Notes: a model not told the origin generated them from the sequence alone. Shown: positions 18,205-28,025, counted from the first letter of the stretch. The stretch is 64,000 nt of DNA from Kiritimatiellaeota bacterium B1221 (GCA_029269125.1 JARHXX010000018.1:1-64000), one strand, 5' to 3'. A program made the numbers and translations.

Positions 18205-19578
18205 ATGAACGAAACACCCCAAGACAAACAAACCACGGTCGGAAATATTGATGATGAAATTCTGGCCTTCACCGCCGGAAAAGATTTGGTCCTCGATCTC
18301 CAATTGGCCGAGGCGGATTGCATCGGTTCCGCCGCCCATGTGACCATGCTTTCCCGCATGCCGGTGGAGCCTCCGGTTTTAACCCCCGATGAAGCGGCTT
18401 CGGTTTGTAAAGAGCTGGGGAATGTTCGCAGCCAAGCGCTCGCCGGTACATTTGTCATTCAAAACGAAGACCAGGATGTGCATTTGGCAGTGGAGCGGAC
18501 GCTGACCGAAAAACTCGGGGATCTGGGGAAAAAGATTCATACCGGCCGGAGCCGGAATGATCAGGTGGCCGTGGATCTGCGTTTGTTTACCAAAACAAAA
18601 CTTTTGGATTTGATGGAGGATGCGGCGGATCTGGCGGCCTCCTTGACCCGCTTCGGCGAAACCCATCAAATGGTTCCCATGGTGGGGCGCACCCACATGC
18701 AGCCGGCGATGCCGTCCAGCGTGGGCGTCTGGGCCACTTCGTACGGGGAAGCGGTATTGGAGGATTTGAAAAGTTTACAGCACGTGTATGAGCTCAATGA
18801 TCAATGTCCCCTGGGCGCGGCGGCAGGTTATGGGGTGCCGCTGCCGATTGACCGCCAGTTGACCAGTGATTTGTTGGGTTTTGCACGTCCGGTTCACAAT
18901 GTGGCCCACGCGATTCAGGCCCGTGGCAAACTCGAATATCAAATTCTGCAGGCCATGGGGCAGTTGATGATTACGCTCTCCCGGATTGCCCAGGATTTGA
19001 TGATTTTCACTTTGCCTGAATTTGGCTACTTTAAAATTCCCAAGGCTTTTGGCACCGGCAGCAGTATTATGCCCAATAAAAACAATCCGGATGTGCTGGA
19101 GCTGATTCGCTCCAAGGCGGGCTTGGTTTTGGGCTACGGATCTGCGGTGGGGCACATTCTGCATGCCGCGCCCGGAGGCTACAACCGCGATTTACAGGAC
19201 GCCAAAGAGCCTTTCCTGGAAGGATTGGCGACCACCCGGGCCTCAGTGCGAATTCTGGCACGTTGTGTTGCGGGCCTGGAGGTCAACCCGGATAAACTGC
19301 GTGGCGCATTTGATGGCGGGGTCTTTGCGACAGATGCGGCCCTGGCGCTGGTGGCCAAAGGCATGCCGTTCCGTGATGCGTATCATCAGGTAAAAGCCAG
19401 TTTGGCGGATCTTGAAAACGAAGATCCGGATGCGGCCATTGCCCTGAAAACCCATTTGGGGGCCACTGCCGGATTGGATTTTGAACTGTATCGGGCGCGA
19501 ATCGCAGATGCGAGGGCTTATGCCGCGAAGGGGCGTGCCCATTTTGCCCATGCGACCCAGGGGCTGTTAGGGAGCTGA
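18205..19578 (+). CDS. argH: Argininosuccinate lyase
   Basis: Splits argininosuccinate to arginine and fumarate, the last step of arginine synthesis. The fumarase/aspartase superfamily motifs are clear: TGRSRNDQVAVDLRLF, VGRTHMQPAMPS (catalytic His/Thr region) and the signature loop GTGSSIMPNKNNPD with the catalytic Ser. Length is 457 residues. The ATG at 18205 (MNETPQDK) is used; an upstream in-frame start at 18148 would read through the REP-like hairpin. Confidence 0.95.
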   Translation: MNETPQDKQTTVGNIDDEILAFTAGKDLVLDLQLAEADCIGSAAHVTMLSRMPVEPPVLTPDEAASVCKELGNVRSQALAGTFVIQNEDQDVHLAVERTLTEKLGDLGKKIHTGRSRNDQVAVDLRLFTKTKLLDLMEDAADLAASLTRFGETHQMVPMVGRTHMQPAMPSSVGVWATSYGEAVLEDLKSLQHVYELNDQCPLGAAAGYGVPLPIDRQLTSDLLGFARPVHNVAHAIQARGKLEYQILQAMGQLMITLSRIAQDLMIFTLPEFGYFKIPKAFGTGSSIMPNKNNPDVLELIRSKAGLVLGYGSAVGHILHAAPGGYNRDLQDAKEPFLEGLATTRASVRILARCVAGLEVNPDKLRGAFDGGVFATDAALALVAKGMPFRDAYHQVKASLADLENEDPDAAIALKTHLGATAGLDFELYRARIADARAYAAKGRAHFAHATQGLLGS

Positions 19579-19585
19579 GGTCCGG

Positions 19586-20386
19586 ATGAACGCTGAACAG
19601 GAAATGGAGGCATGGCAACATTGGCGGGAAGCCTGTGCCCTGTCGCTCATTTCCGAGGGGGAAAAAACACAGCTCACCACCGTGATCTCCCAGCGCTTCC
19701 GCTCCATGTTGCGTAAAGTCAATTTACACGGCCGCGGACAGCTTTCGGCGCCTCCGGAATCGGATTGCGCCCATTTGTTTGAAACCTACTGTGCGATGCA
19801 TCAGCGGCGGGACGGAAAAAAGTATAAGCACTGGCTGCTGACCCGCGGCCGGCGTGATTTGGATACGGTGCAAAGCGGGGTGATGTTGCTGATTCGCAAT
19901 GTGGTACGGGAATGGATTCGGCATACCTATCCGCAAACCGCAGCGGTTTCTTTGCAACAAGTGGTGGGAAAAGGAAGTCGGCCGGTGACCATAGAGCAAC
20001 TGTTACCCGATACCGCCGGAGAAAGCCGGACAAAAGAGCAGACGGCCTGGATGGATGCGCAAGTGCAGTATTGGTTGGGGGCACTGGATCCGCTCAAGCA
20101 GGCTGTCCTCAAGCTGCGAGCCAAAGGCATTGTCTTTTCAGCCCCGGGGGTTAAAGCGCAGGTGGGATATGGGAAAACCGCTCTGCATCAATGTCACCGC
20201 GAATGGATACAGATGCTGGCGGAAGAGGTGAGGGAGCGTTTTCCCGGAATTTCAGCGGAAGAAGGATCCTCATTGGTGCTGGATCTGATGGATGAGCTGG
20301 GTCACAAAAAACTTTTGCATTCTTTTGCGGAAAAATCGTCAACGTCCGCTTTCGGGGAGGTAGAGGTAAACGATGACGCTAAATGA
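19586..20386 (+). CDS. Uncharacterised protein with sigma-factor-like C-terminal region
   Basis: A 266-residue protein that I do not recognise as a named family. Most of it is helical and basic. The segment at residues 165-215 (LDPLKQAVLKLRAKG, then GYGKTALHQCHREW) resembles the helix-turn-helix region 4 of sigma-70-like factors, where a threshold helix is followed by a recognition helix. No clear region 2 with its -10-binding aromatic residues is visible. It is 7 bp after argH and overlaps the next gene by 14 bp, so it probably acts with that partner. A transcription role is inference. Confidence 0.55.
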   Translation: MNAEQEMEAWQHWREACALSLISEGEKTQLTTVISQRFRSMLRKVNLHGRGQLSAPPESDCAHLFETYCAMHQRRDGKKYKHWLLTRGRRDLDTVQSGVMLLIRNVVREWIRHTYPQTAAVSLQQVVGKGSRPVTIEQLLPDTAGESRTKEQTAWMDAQVQYWLGALDPLKQAVLKLRAKGIVFSAPGVKAQVGYGKTALHQCHREWIQMLAEEVRERFPGISAEEGSSLVLDLMDELGHKKLLHSFAEKSSTSAFGEVEVNDDAK

Positions 20387-21014
20387 AGAACAAACCAAAT
20401 TGAAGCTGTGGATGGAGGATTATGCCCTGCATAAACAGTTGGAAATCCAAGCGGCTGAAACGGGCGGAGCCGGGGAGGCCCCCGATTTTTCAGAAGAACC
20501 CGCGCCCGCAGAGGGGCAGATTCGGCTGTGGCCGGCGGTGGAGATGTTTTTTCCGCCCATGTATGGGCTCCTGATGCGGGCGGGCTATGGCCGTTGGCGG
20601 GTATTCCCGTTTTCGGAGCTGGCCACTCCGGCCACCCCGGGGGAACTGTTGGTGCGGGAAGATCCTCCGGTCCGCGTTTTACAGGGGTGGAATGCGCGGT
20701 CACTTCCCCAGGCAAAGGTGGCACAAAGCTGGTTTGTGGATGTGGTTCCGGCCGAAAAGCTTTTTCAGGTCAATTTGTGGTGGCTGTGTTTGGAGGGGGG
20801 ATCCGAACCGGGGGGGGATTTGTGTCGACGCTGCGGCCCGCGCTTACGGCATCCGCAGGATCCCCGGCATGAATATCTGGATCTGGAGGCGAACCGGGCA
20901 GACGTTTGTCTGGGGGAGGCGCCTGCGGTCTATCAGGTGGACCGGGATCTTAAACAGGCGGCGGAACCCGAAGAGGGCTATGGAAAGGGCTCCGGTCCGG
21001 ATTTGGGGGATTAA
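20373..21014 (+). CDS. Uncharacterised partner protein
   Basis: A 213-residue protein without a family I recognise. It begins with a helical acidic part (MTLNEEQTKLKLWMEDY), followed by a Trp/Pro-rich core (LWPAVEMFFPPMYGLLMRAGYGRWRVFPF) and a Cys pair (DLCRRCGP) at about residue 150. No signal peptide or membrane helix. It overlaps the sigma-like gene upstream in a different frame, so the two are translationally coupled. A regulatory partner of that protein is possible but unproven. Confidence 0.6.
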   Translation: MTLNEEQTKLKLWMEDYALHKQLEIQAAETGGAGEAPDFSEEPAPAEGQIRLWPAVEMFFPPMYGLLMRAGYGRWRVFPFSELATPATPGELLVREDPPVRVLQGWNARSLPQAKVAQSWFVDVVPAEKLFQVNLWWLCLEGGSEPGGDLCRRCGPRLRHPQDPRHEYLDLEANRADVCLGEAPAVYQVDRDLKQAAEPEEGYGKGSGPDLGD

Positions 21015-21157
21015 TTCGACCGAAGGCCTTGGCGTGCGCGGGCTTGCCACCGCCGCAGGGGGCTGAAAATAAACGCCTGTACTTCAGGACTGGGTATAAA
21101 AAATACCACTCTGGCCTTTTCTCGCATTGAGATTTATACTTCCCGCCTTAATATGGG

Positions 21158-22909
21158 ATGATGGATATTCCCGGACCCTTACTCATTGCGCTGTTGATTC
21201 TCGTTGGCTCTATCGGAGGATGGATTGCTGTAAAACTGCATTTGCCAGCCTTGTTTGGTCAGGTGATGGCCGGGGTCATTTTGGGGCAAACCTATGCCGC
21301 TGAAGTTTTGCATCACAGTTCGGATACCTTCGAACCTTTTACCATGTTTGCGCTCAGTCTGGTGGCGGTGACCATTGGCGGACATTTGGAATTTAAACGT
21401 CTGCGAAATGCCAAAAAACGGATTTTGCTTATTTCGATTACCCAGACCTTGGTGACGTTTTTCGTGGTGTTTTTTGCCATGCATTATTTTAATCCTCTGG
21501 GGCTGGCATTGGAAATGCAGTTGCCGGCGCATTTGCTCATGGCGTCGATTGCCACCTCCACCTCGCCTGTGAGTACCATTCATTTGGTCCGGGAACAGAA
21601 AGCAAAAGGGCTGCTGGTGAAGACGACCATTGCGGTATTGGCGGTGACCAATCTGATGACCTTGGTGCTGTTTGAGGTGATCCGTGCCTTTGATTTGAAT
21701 TTGTTGACAGAGCAGACCATGGACCTTTCGGTGTTCGGCAATGCCGGTGCGGGAATTGGGATCGCCTTATTGATTGGAGCCCTGTCCGGATTTGGTTTGG
21801 TGCGTTATTGCCGCTATCATTTGGGTCGGAAAGGAGAACGGAAAATTGATCCGGTGTTGGTGCAGGCGGAATTATTTACCGCCTTTTTGGTCACCATCTT
21901 TTTCTGTAATGGACTTTGTGAATGGATTACCATGCGTTCGTATCATCAGCTGATCGCGCCTTCCCCCATTTTGGCCAATATTATGTTGGGCCTGGTGCTG
22001 GCCAACCGCTCCTCGTTCAAAGAGGATCTGCTGAGCTTGTTTAATGTGTTGGAGCACGCGGTATTTACCATGTTTTATGTGTTGGCTGGATCCCATTTGC
22101 AGTTGGGATATCTCAAAACGGTGGGAGTGGCGGCCGGACTTTTCTTTGTGGTTCGACTGTTCGGAAAGGTGGCGGGTGGCTGGCTGGGCGGCCGCCTGAG
22201 CGGTACCACCCCCAAGGTGTCCAGAAATATTGGCTGGATGTTAATGGGGCAGGGTGCGATTGCGGTATCCCTGGTGATTCTGTTGGAGCAGTACGAGGTT
22301 TTTGCGCCGATCCGCGGACAGTTTACGGCCGCGGTTTTGACGGCGGTGGTATTGGCCGAGCTGTCATCCGCTCCGGTGATTGACAGGTTGTTGAAAAAGG
22401 TGGGGGAAACCGAAAAAGACCGCACCCGCCTGATCGAGTTTTTGCAGGAGGAGTTTATTTTGCCCCGGGTAAAAGTAAAAAGCAAACAGGACGCGCTCGA
22501 GCAGTTGGTTTCCTTTCTGTGTCACACCCATCCCATGAAAAGCACGCGGGAAGAGGTGATGGCTGCGATTATGAAACGTGAAGACGCGATGCCCACCGGG
22601 ATTGGCCATGGCATCGCGGTACCTCATGCGATTGTGGGAGAAGGGGACAAGATCGTGGGGGTGCTCGGGCTGATGGATCCGCCGGTGGATTTTGGCGCTC
22701 CCGACGGGGAACCCGCGCGTTTGGTGATTCTGATTGCGACTCCTGAAAATCAGAAACGCCGTCATCTGGAAGTGATCGCCGCCATTACCCGCATGCTGCG
22801 GGACGAAAGTATCCGCAGTAAATTGTATGAGGCCGAAACCTCGGAAGAGATTCATGAGATTATTGACTCCGAAGAGGCTGAGACCTTTAATTACTTTTTG
22901 ACCACGTAG
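21158..22909 (+). CDS. CPA2-type Na+/H+ antiporter fused to a PTS EIIA domain
   Basis: A 583-residue inner-membrane protein. Residues 1-415 are a monovalent cation:proton antiporter-2 domain with about 12 hydrophobic helices (LLIALLILVGSIGGW; FGQVMAGVILGQ; SIATSTSPVSTIHLVREQKAKG). Residues 430-575 are a PTS EIIA type-2 (nitrogen/fructose) domain beginning FLQEEFILPRVKVKSK and carrying the phosphorylatable His in GIGHGIAVPHA. The fusion suggests antiport is controlled by phosphorylation of this domain; known related proteins have cytosolic regulatory tails at this place. A second ATG at 21161 is equally possible. Confidence 0.88.
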   Translation: MMDIPGPLLIALLILVGSIGGWIAVKLHLPALFGQVMAGVILGQTYAAEVLHHSSDTFEPFTMFALSLVAVTIGGHLEFKRLRNAKKRILLISITQTLVTFFVVFFAMHYFNPLGLALEMQLPAHLLMASIATSTSPVSTIHLVREQKAKGLLVKTTIAVLAVTNLMTLVLFEVIRAFDLNLLTEQTMDLSVFGNAGAGIGIALLIGALSGFGLVRYCRYHLGRKGERKIDPVLVQAELFTAFLVTIFFCNGLCEWITMRSYHQLIAPSPILANIMLGLVLANRSSFKEDLLSLFNVLEHAVFTMFYVLAGSHLQLGYLKTVGVAAGLFFVVRLFGKVAGGWLGGRLSGTTPKVSRNIGWMLMGQGAIAVSLVILLEQYEVFAPIRGQFTAAVLTAVVLAELSSAPVIDRLLKKVGETEKDRTRLIEFLQEEFILPRVKVKSKQDALEQLVSFLCHTHPMKSTREEVMAAIMKREDAMPTGIGHGIAVPHAIVGEGDKIVGVLGLMDPPVDFGAPDGEPARLVILIATPENQKRRHLEVIAAITRMLRDESIRSKLYEAETSEEIHEIIDSEEAETFNYFLTT

Positions 22910-23200
22910 GACAGGCCGTCAGGCGTACTGGATAACTTCCGAGTTCTCCGTTTATGGAGTTTCTGAAGCGGGCCTTTAGGCTTGCGGGTTTCGGAACCCG
23001 GGTTTCGCGTAGCCTTGGCATAAATGCCTCGGCAGAATCGCCGTAAACGGAGGACTTGGAAGTTACGAGATGGGTTTGGGGATGCATTCCCGGCGTAGCC
23101 GCGCGATCACCTTGGCCGTCCCGAGCGGCAGCTCGGGCAGGCAGACCCGTGTCGGTGTTACAATCTTGCATTCAGAAATAAAATACCGTTTAGATCTGGG
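22910..23200. repeat. GC-rich foldback intergenic element
   Basis: A 291-bp gap with no supported gene. It holds a long imperfect inverted repeat: a 22-bp left arm at 22933-22954 (TAACTTCCGAGT...CCGTTTA) and its near-complement at 23044-23065, with 20 of 22 positions matching and about 90 bp between. A second short hairpin lies to the right (CCCGAGC-GGCA-GCTCGGG, about 23121-23138). It looks like a miniature foldback or REP-like element, or a structured RNA. Confidence 0.55.
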
Positions 23201-23809
23201 ATGACTGAAAAACCTGTTTTGCCCCATCTGAAATTGAATGCCCCCGGGAAGGGGATTGTGGTCACCATTGATGACGGTCCGATTCCTGAACACTGTGACA
23301 ACTTTTTAGCCGCTTGCGATGCGATCGATTTAAAGACCTATTGTTTTGTGGCGGGTAAATCCCTGCAGGATCATCCGGATCTGGGTAAGAAACTACTCGA
23401 TCACGGGCATGTGCTTTGCAATCATTCTTACACCCATCCGCGCATGACGAAACTTTCTCCGGAAGCGCAGGCGGAGGAGCTGGATCGCTGTACCGAAGAA
23501 ATTATAAAACTTACCGGCTCCCCGTCTCCCTGGTTTCGCTTTCCTTATTTGGATGCGGATGAAGCGTTGATGGAATTGGTGTCTTCCCGCAAGATGACCT
23601 CGGTGGGATATCAGATGTACACCCAGGATCCGGATCTGAGTTCAACCCCGGAACAGATTGTAGCGCGTCTGGATGCAAGTTTCCACCGCGACGGCATTGT
23701 GCTGGGGCATCACTGGTCCGCCGCCACCCGTGCGGCTTTGCAGGTGAAGGTGCCTCAATGGCGCGAGGCGGGTTGCTTTGGTGGATTGAGTTTGGAGCTG
23801 TATGGCTGA
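23201..23809 (+). CDS. Polysaccharide deacetylase family protein
   Basis: A 202-residue NodB-domain hydrolase, expected to remove acetyl groups from chitin, peptidoglycan or another glycan. The metal site is visible: VTIDDGP (motif 1, Asp-Asp) and NHSYTHPRM (motif 2, His-x3-His); FRFPY matches motif 3 and IVLGHHW the late His motif. There is no signal peptide, so either it is cytosolic or a true N-terminus is missing; the ATG at 23201 lacks a strong Shine-Dalgarno. Substrate unknown. Confidence 0.88.
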   Translation: MTEKPVLPHLKLNAPGKGIVVTIDDGPIPEHCDNFLAACDAIDLKTYCFVAGKSLQDHPDLGKKLLDHGHVLCNHSYTHPRMTKLSPEAQAEELDRCTEEIIKLTGSPSPWFRFPYLDADEALMELVSSRKMTSVGYQMYTQDPDLSSTPEQIVARLDASFHRDGIVLGHHWSAATRAALQVKVPQWREAGCFGGLSLELYG

Positions 23810-23811
23810 GG

Positions 23812-24504
23812 TTATACGGATTGTAAATACACAACCATCTGCCAGATCATGGTGTAATGGCAGGCGGCGCCGGCGATGACAAAGAGATGCCAGATTTCAT
23901 GGAAGCCGAAGATGCCGGGGGCGGGATTGGGGCGTTCGCGAATGAAAATGACCCCGCCGATGGTATAGAAGAGTCCTCCGACCGCGAGGAGAAGGGTGGT
24001 CTGCAATCCCAGCTCGGTATAAATCAGGTTGGTGAGCAGTACGCCCACCCATCCCAGACCCACGTAGATGCAAAGTCCCAACCATTTGGGGAAGTTTCGG
24101 ATACTGGATTTTAAAACCATGCCGGTAATTGCGCAGACCCAGACGCTGCCAAATACGGACCATCCCAGGGTCGTGCGTCCTATGCCCAGACAGATCGGGG
24201 AAAAGGTGCCTGCGATCAGTAAATAGATCGCCAGATAGTCCAGGGTCTGCATGAGGCGTTCGACCCGGGGAGAACCGTTGACACCGTGATGGAGGGTCGA
24301 GCACAAAAATAAACTACACAGGCCCAGGGCATAAAGTGAAACGCCTACGATCAGCCAGGGATTTGCGGTTTGGGATGATTCAATGATCAGCACCGCGGAA
24401 CCGATGAGGGAAAATACCAGCGCGAATAAATGGGAGGCGGTATTAAACTTTTCGTCGGTCACATGGATGGAACCATCTTTACTGAGCGGGCGTTGCTTAT
24501 GCAT
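23812..24504 (-). CDS. Hemolysin III (PAQR/HlyIII) family membrane protein
   Basis: A 230-residue protein with seven hydrophobic helices. PAQR-type metal-site residues are present: FNTASHLFALVFS in helix 1, STLHHGV after helix 3 and GFHEIWHLFVI in the last helix, matching the Ser/His pattern for zinc. It likely sits in the inner membrane; haemolysis is a historical name and the role here is unknown. The ATG at 24504 is chosen because earlier in-frame starts would lie deep within the upstream gene; it overlaps that gene's stop by 8 bp. Confidence 0.9.
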   Translation of the reverse strand: MHKQRPLSKDGSIHVTDEKFNTASHLFALVFSLIGSAVLIIESSQTANPWLIVGVSLYALGLCSLFLCSTLHHGVNGSPRVERLMQTLDYLAIYLLIAGTFSPICLGIGRTTLGWSVFGSVWVCAITGMVLKSSIRNFPKWLGLCIYVGLGWVGVLLTNLIYTELGLQTTLLLAVGGLFYTIGGVIFIRERPNPAPGIFGFHEIWHLFVIAGAACHYTMIWQMVVYLQSV

Positions 24505-25471
24505 TTTCTGCCTGAACGAGGGCCTTGATTTCCGGTTTTGATGATCCATAACTGACAATATTAACTTGAAGCTCTTGGTTGCGGTGTAGGTGAGCTGCGC
24601 GGAGGATGGCATCCGTAATCCAGTGGATGCGGTTTCCAAACACGCCTCCGCCCAATAACGTAAGAAACAGGGTTTTGCAGTTCTGTAATAGGGCTATTTT
24701 TATGCAGGCCTCATAGGAGGCTTCCAGCACCAGACGGGCAAAGGGTTCCCAAAGATCTGGATCATGATCCGAATAGCCCACGGGCAGGGCGGATCCGTAG
24801 ACCTGATGTACCCGGTGCCCGCAATGGGGAAGGGTAACTTCGGTGTCGGCCTGTAATCCGACTCTCAGGCAGCCCCGCAAATGATTCCGGGTTTCGGAAG
24901 AGCGGTTGCGGATCTTTTCCGAGATTCGGAAGAGGGTGGTTTCATCGGCAAAGGCGTAGCCGTTTTGCATGTGTATGTTTTCGCCGAGGGCATGGGCCAG
25001 ATCTTTGAGGCAGTTGATCTGACGGGTTGCGCTTTGACCGGTTTGACCATTTACGGGTACAAAATAATTACGGTAGATCGTACCGGCGCCGCAAGCGACC
25101 GCGCAGGCGGGGCCCTGGGTATGATCCATTTCGTAAATGCCGACCCCGGCTTCGGGAGTGACTTTGGGGCTGGCCATTTCCAGTAAATTAAACTGGGAGG
25201 CGACCTGGAAGCAGGCGCCGGCATTTGCGGGGGCGGCATGCAGGGCCCGGGCGTCGCCTACGACCTCGTCCAGATGCAACGTTCCCTGGGTGGGCGGATG
25301 GACATCAAATTGATGCCGGAGTTCCTGCAGCGAAGGGGTGGTTAAGGTTCCGCAATGGTATTTTTTCCCATTTACAGCGGAATGCAGCATTCCCAGGGAG
25401 GATGTTAACTGTTGATAGATTGTTTGTGGATTGTCTTCTGAAAACCCGGTGAGTGCATCAAACCATGTCAT
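24497..25471 (-). CDS. Macrodomain-like protein of unknown function
   Basis: A 324-residue cytosolic protein. The central region contains ANAGACFQVASQFNLLEM, then PACAVACGAGTIYRNYFVPV. The C-terminal part has LFLTLLGGGVFGNRIHWI, a glycine-rich loop like the ADP-ribose diphosphate loop of PARG-type macrodomains. I recall conserved bacterial and protist relatives with this arrangement but no settled function; ADP-ribose binding is an inference. It is followed with overlap by the HlyIII gene, so the two probably form an operon. Confidence 0.7.
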   Translation of the reverse strand: MTWFDALTGFSEDNPQTIYQQLTSSLGMLHSAVNGKKYHCGTLTTPSLQELRHQFDVHPPTQGTLHLDEVVGDARALHAAPANAGACFQVASQFNLLEMASPKVTPEAGVGIYEMDHTQGPACAVACGAGTIYRNYFVPVNGQTGQSATRQINCLKDLAHALGENIHMQNGYAFADETTLFRISEKIRNRSSETRNHLRGCLRVGLQADTEVTLPHCGHRVHQVYGSALPVGYSDHDPDLWEPFARLVLEASYEACIKIALLQNCKTLFLTLLGGGVFGNRIHWITDAILRAAHLHRNQELQVNIVSYGSSKPEIKALVQAENA

Positions 25472-25797
25472 GCCGGACTATTGAGAGGGGAGAGGCTTTT
25501 GGCAAGTCTTGCTTGGGGTGGATGTCGGGGAGAATATTCCGTTCGCCCCGCAAGCGGGACTCCGGTGATTAGGGGTGAGAGCGGGGCCTTTTCTGGATAT
25601 GAGGATCGCCCCGCCGGCGGGACTCCCTTTGCTTCGGTTCGGCACTGCCGGGGAGCTCCTTTTACAAGGAAAAACACAGGATATGGGGGAGCCGAACATC
25701 CGGTCCCTCCTTCGTCGTGGCCTTTGGCATCGATCGCAGTTAAGAGTGGGAAACCCTTCGGTGTTCGAGGTTGGACGTTTGCTTTATTTCCGGCCGT
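25472..25797. repeat. Intergenic region with two short palindromic repeats
   Basis: A 326-bp gap between two - strand genes. Two near-identical 20-bp units occur at 25544-25563 (CGCCCCGCAAGCGGGACTCC) and 25607-25626 (the same with CG for AA), each with a GC palindrome at its core. These look like short dispersed palindromes. No coding sequence is supported; reading frames through it are low-complexity. Confidence 0.5.
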
Positions 25798-27561
25798 TTA
25801 CTTCTTCAGGGATCTCGGGCTGCGGATTTCTTCCACCATCGCCTGGATTTCAGGGGAAGGAGGCGGGGTGAGGTAGGAAATGCTGAGGGTAATGACAAAG
25901 TTCAGGATCATACCTACGAATCCAATGCCTTCCGGGGAGATCCCCATCCAATAATTCGTATGGTTGGCAAAGAATTGGAAATAGGTGATATATCCGAAGG
26001 TGAAGGTGATGCCGCAAATCATTCCGGGGATCGCGCCGTATTTATTCACGCGTTTAAAGAAGATGCCCATGAGAATGGTGGGAAAGAAGGAGGAGGCCGC
26101 AAGTCCGAAGGCGAAGGCCACGGTTTTGGCGACAATCGCGGAAGGTGGATTGATGCCGAAGTATGCGGCAATCACCAGTGACACAAATGACGCGAGTCGT
26201 GCGTAATGCACTTCCTGTTTGTCGCTCATGTTCGGGTGTAGGACTTTTTTCATTAAGTCGTGGGAAATCGAGGTCGAGAGCACCAATAACAGGCCGGCCG
26301 CGGTGGAGAGGGCTGCCGCCACACATCCGGCCATCACCAGAGCGATCACCCAGCGGGGGAGGCCGGCCATTTCCGGGTTGGCCATGACCAAAATATCGGG
26401 GGCATAGTAAACTTCGTTTGCATTGGCGGTTATGGTGTTGGTGATCAATCTCTCTCCAGAGACGCCGCGTTGATCGTTAAACTCGGGCACACGACCTTCA
26501 AAGACGTCACCAGCTTGGTGCTGAAGAATACCGTCCTGGTTTTTGTCGACCCAGGCGATGAGTCCGCGGTCTTCCCAGTTTTGGAACCATTCCGGTACGT
26601 CTTCGTATGTGGATTGGTTCACTTCGTTGATGAAGTTGGTTCGTGCGAAAGCACCAATCGCGGGGGCGGTGAGGTAAATAATCGCGATACAAGCCAAGGT
26701 CCAGCAGGCGGATGAACGAACGGCTTTTACGCTTTTCACGGTGAAGAACCGAACGATGACATGGGGCAGTCCGGCGGTACCACACATTAAGGCGGCGGTG
26801 ATACAGAACATATCCAGGGTGCTGAGGTTGCCGTCGGTATACTTTTCAAAGCCGAGATCGACATTGAGTTGATTGAGTTTCTCGAGGAGGGGGATGGCGG
26901 CGTCCGCACCGTCTTTGGTGTAGTTTCCGATCAATCCAAATTGCGGAATGACATTTCCGGTTAGCAACAGTGAGATGAAGATTGCAGGAATGGTGTAGGC
27001 GAAAACCATGACCACGTATTGGGCGACTTGCGTGTAGGTAATGCCCTTCATTCCCCCAAGTCCTGCATAGAAAAATACGATTGCGGCACCAATGAGCACT
27101 CCGGTGGCGATTTCAATTTCAAACAAGCGGGAAAAGACCAGACCCACGCCGCGCATTTGCCCCATAATGTAGGTCATACTGATGAAAATCGCGCAGAGCA
27201 CGCCGACCAAACGTGCGGTGGTGGAGTTGAAACGGTCGCCGAGGAAATCGACCACGGTGACTTTTCCGAACTTGCGGAGATAGGGAACGATCAGGGTGGT
27301 GAGCAGCACGAATCCGCCGGTCCAGCCCATCAGAAAGCGGGACGCATTGTATCCACTGGCGGCGATACCGCCGGCCATGGAAATGAAGGTGGCGGCCGAC
27401 ATCCAGTCGGCGGCGGTAGCCATACCGTTGGCGAAAGGAGAAACGCCCCCTCCGGCCACATAATATTCTTTGGTGGAACCTGCTTTGGAGCGAAATGCGA
27501 TGCCAATATAAAGCGCGAAGGATAAACCGATGAAGAGATAGTTCCAAAGTTCCTGACTCAT
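25798..27561 (-). CDS. Na+/solute symporter large subunit (ActP/SSS family)
   Basis: A 587-residue inner-membrane sodium:solute symporter with about 13 hydrophobic helices. The start [34 protein letters not shown] followed by [21 protein letters not shown] is typical of the large subunit of the two-part DUF4212-associated symporters related to acetate permease ActP. The downstream SSS helix bundle ([25 protein letters not shown]) carries the Ser/Thr-rich sodium site. The small-subunit gene overlaps by ATGA. An organic acid such as acetate is plausible, given ackA-pta elsewhere in the window, but not shown. Confidence 0.9.
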   Translation of the reverse strand: MSQELWNYLFIGLSFALYIGIAFRSKAGSTKEYYVAGGGVSPFANGMATAADWMSAATFISMAGGIAASGYNASRFLMGWTGGFVLLTTLIVPYLRKFGKVTVVDFLGDRFNSTTARLVGVLCAIFISMTYIMGQMRGVGLVFSRLFEIEIATGVLIGAAIVFFYAGLGGMKGITYTQVAQYVVMVFAYTIPAIFISLLLTGNVIPQFGLIGNYTKDGADAAIPLLEKLNQLNVDLGFEKYTDGNLSTLDMFCITAALMCGTAGLPHVIVRFFTVKSVKAVRSSACWTLACIAIIYLTAPAIGAFARTNFINEVNQSTYEDVPEWFQNWEDRGLIAWVDKNQDGILQHQAGDVFEGRVPEFNDQRGVSGERLITNTITANANEVYYAPDILVMANPEMAGLPRWVIALVMAGCVAAALSTAAGLLLVLSTSISHDLMKKVLHPNMSDKQEVHYARLASFVSLVIAAYFGINPPSAIVAKTVAFAFGLAASSFFPTILMGIFFKRVNKYGAIPGMICGITFTFGYITYFQFFANHTNYWMGISPEGIGFVGMILNFVITLSISYLTPPPSPEIQAMVEEIRSPRSLKK

Positions 27562-27827
27562 GCCTGGTCCTCCAGTCCATGGGTTTTATCCAACCGGTTC
27601 ATTAAAAAGCGGTACAGGAGGAGGAGGCCGATAAAACAGAGGATTGATCCCTGTTGCGCCATCCAGAATCCAAAGGGTGCGCCGCCGACAGAAGGAACAT
27701 TTGCATCTAAAAATTCACGGAACAAAACGCCGCAACCCAGTGAAACCAAAAACCATATCAGCATAATGCTGAGTACAATACGAATGCTTGCGCGCCAATG
27801 GGCACTTTGGGCTGTCTGTTCTGTCAT
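27558..27827 (-). CDS. Na+/solute symporter small subunit (DUF4212)
   Basis: An 89-residue membrane protein with two hydrophobic helices ([37 protein letters not shown]) joined by a short loop with [10 protein letters not shown], the hallmark of DUF4212 proteins. These are always paired with the large SSS transporter, as here with a four-base overlap. It lies at the 5' end of the two-gene operon. Confidence 0.9.
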   Translation of the reverse strand: MTEQTAQSAHWRASIRIVLSIMLIWFLVSLGCGVLFREFLDANVPSVGGAPFGFWMAQQGSILCFIGLLLLYRFLMNRLDKTHGLEDQA

Positions 27828-28025
27828 GATGTCTCCTCGGGTGGAACCGCCTATGAATCAACGGCATTCCTAGAGTTACCACGACTTGTCAGCTTTTTGC
27901 AAGGGGATTTATTTGACTGAATATACAACGTTTAATCAGAGGGAATTTTAAGTTTGAAATCTTTCGGGTTGGATCCGGGTTCTTTTTCACTCTCGAGAGT
28001 GAAACTGTTTGGTGGAAAAGCGGTA

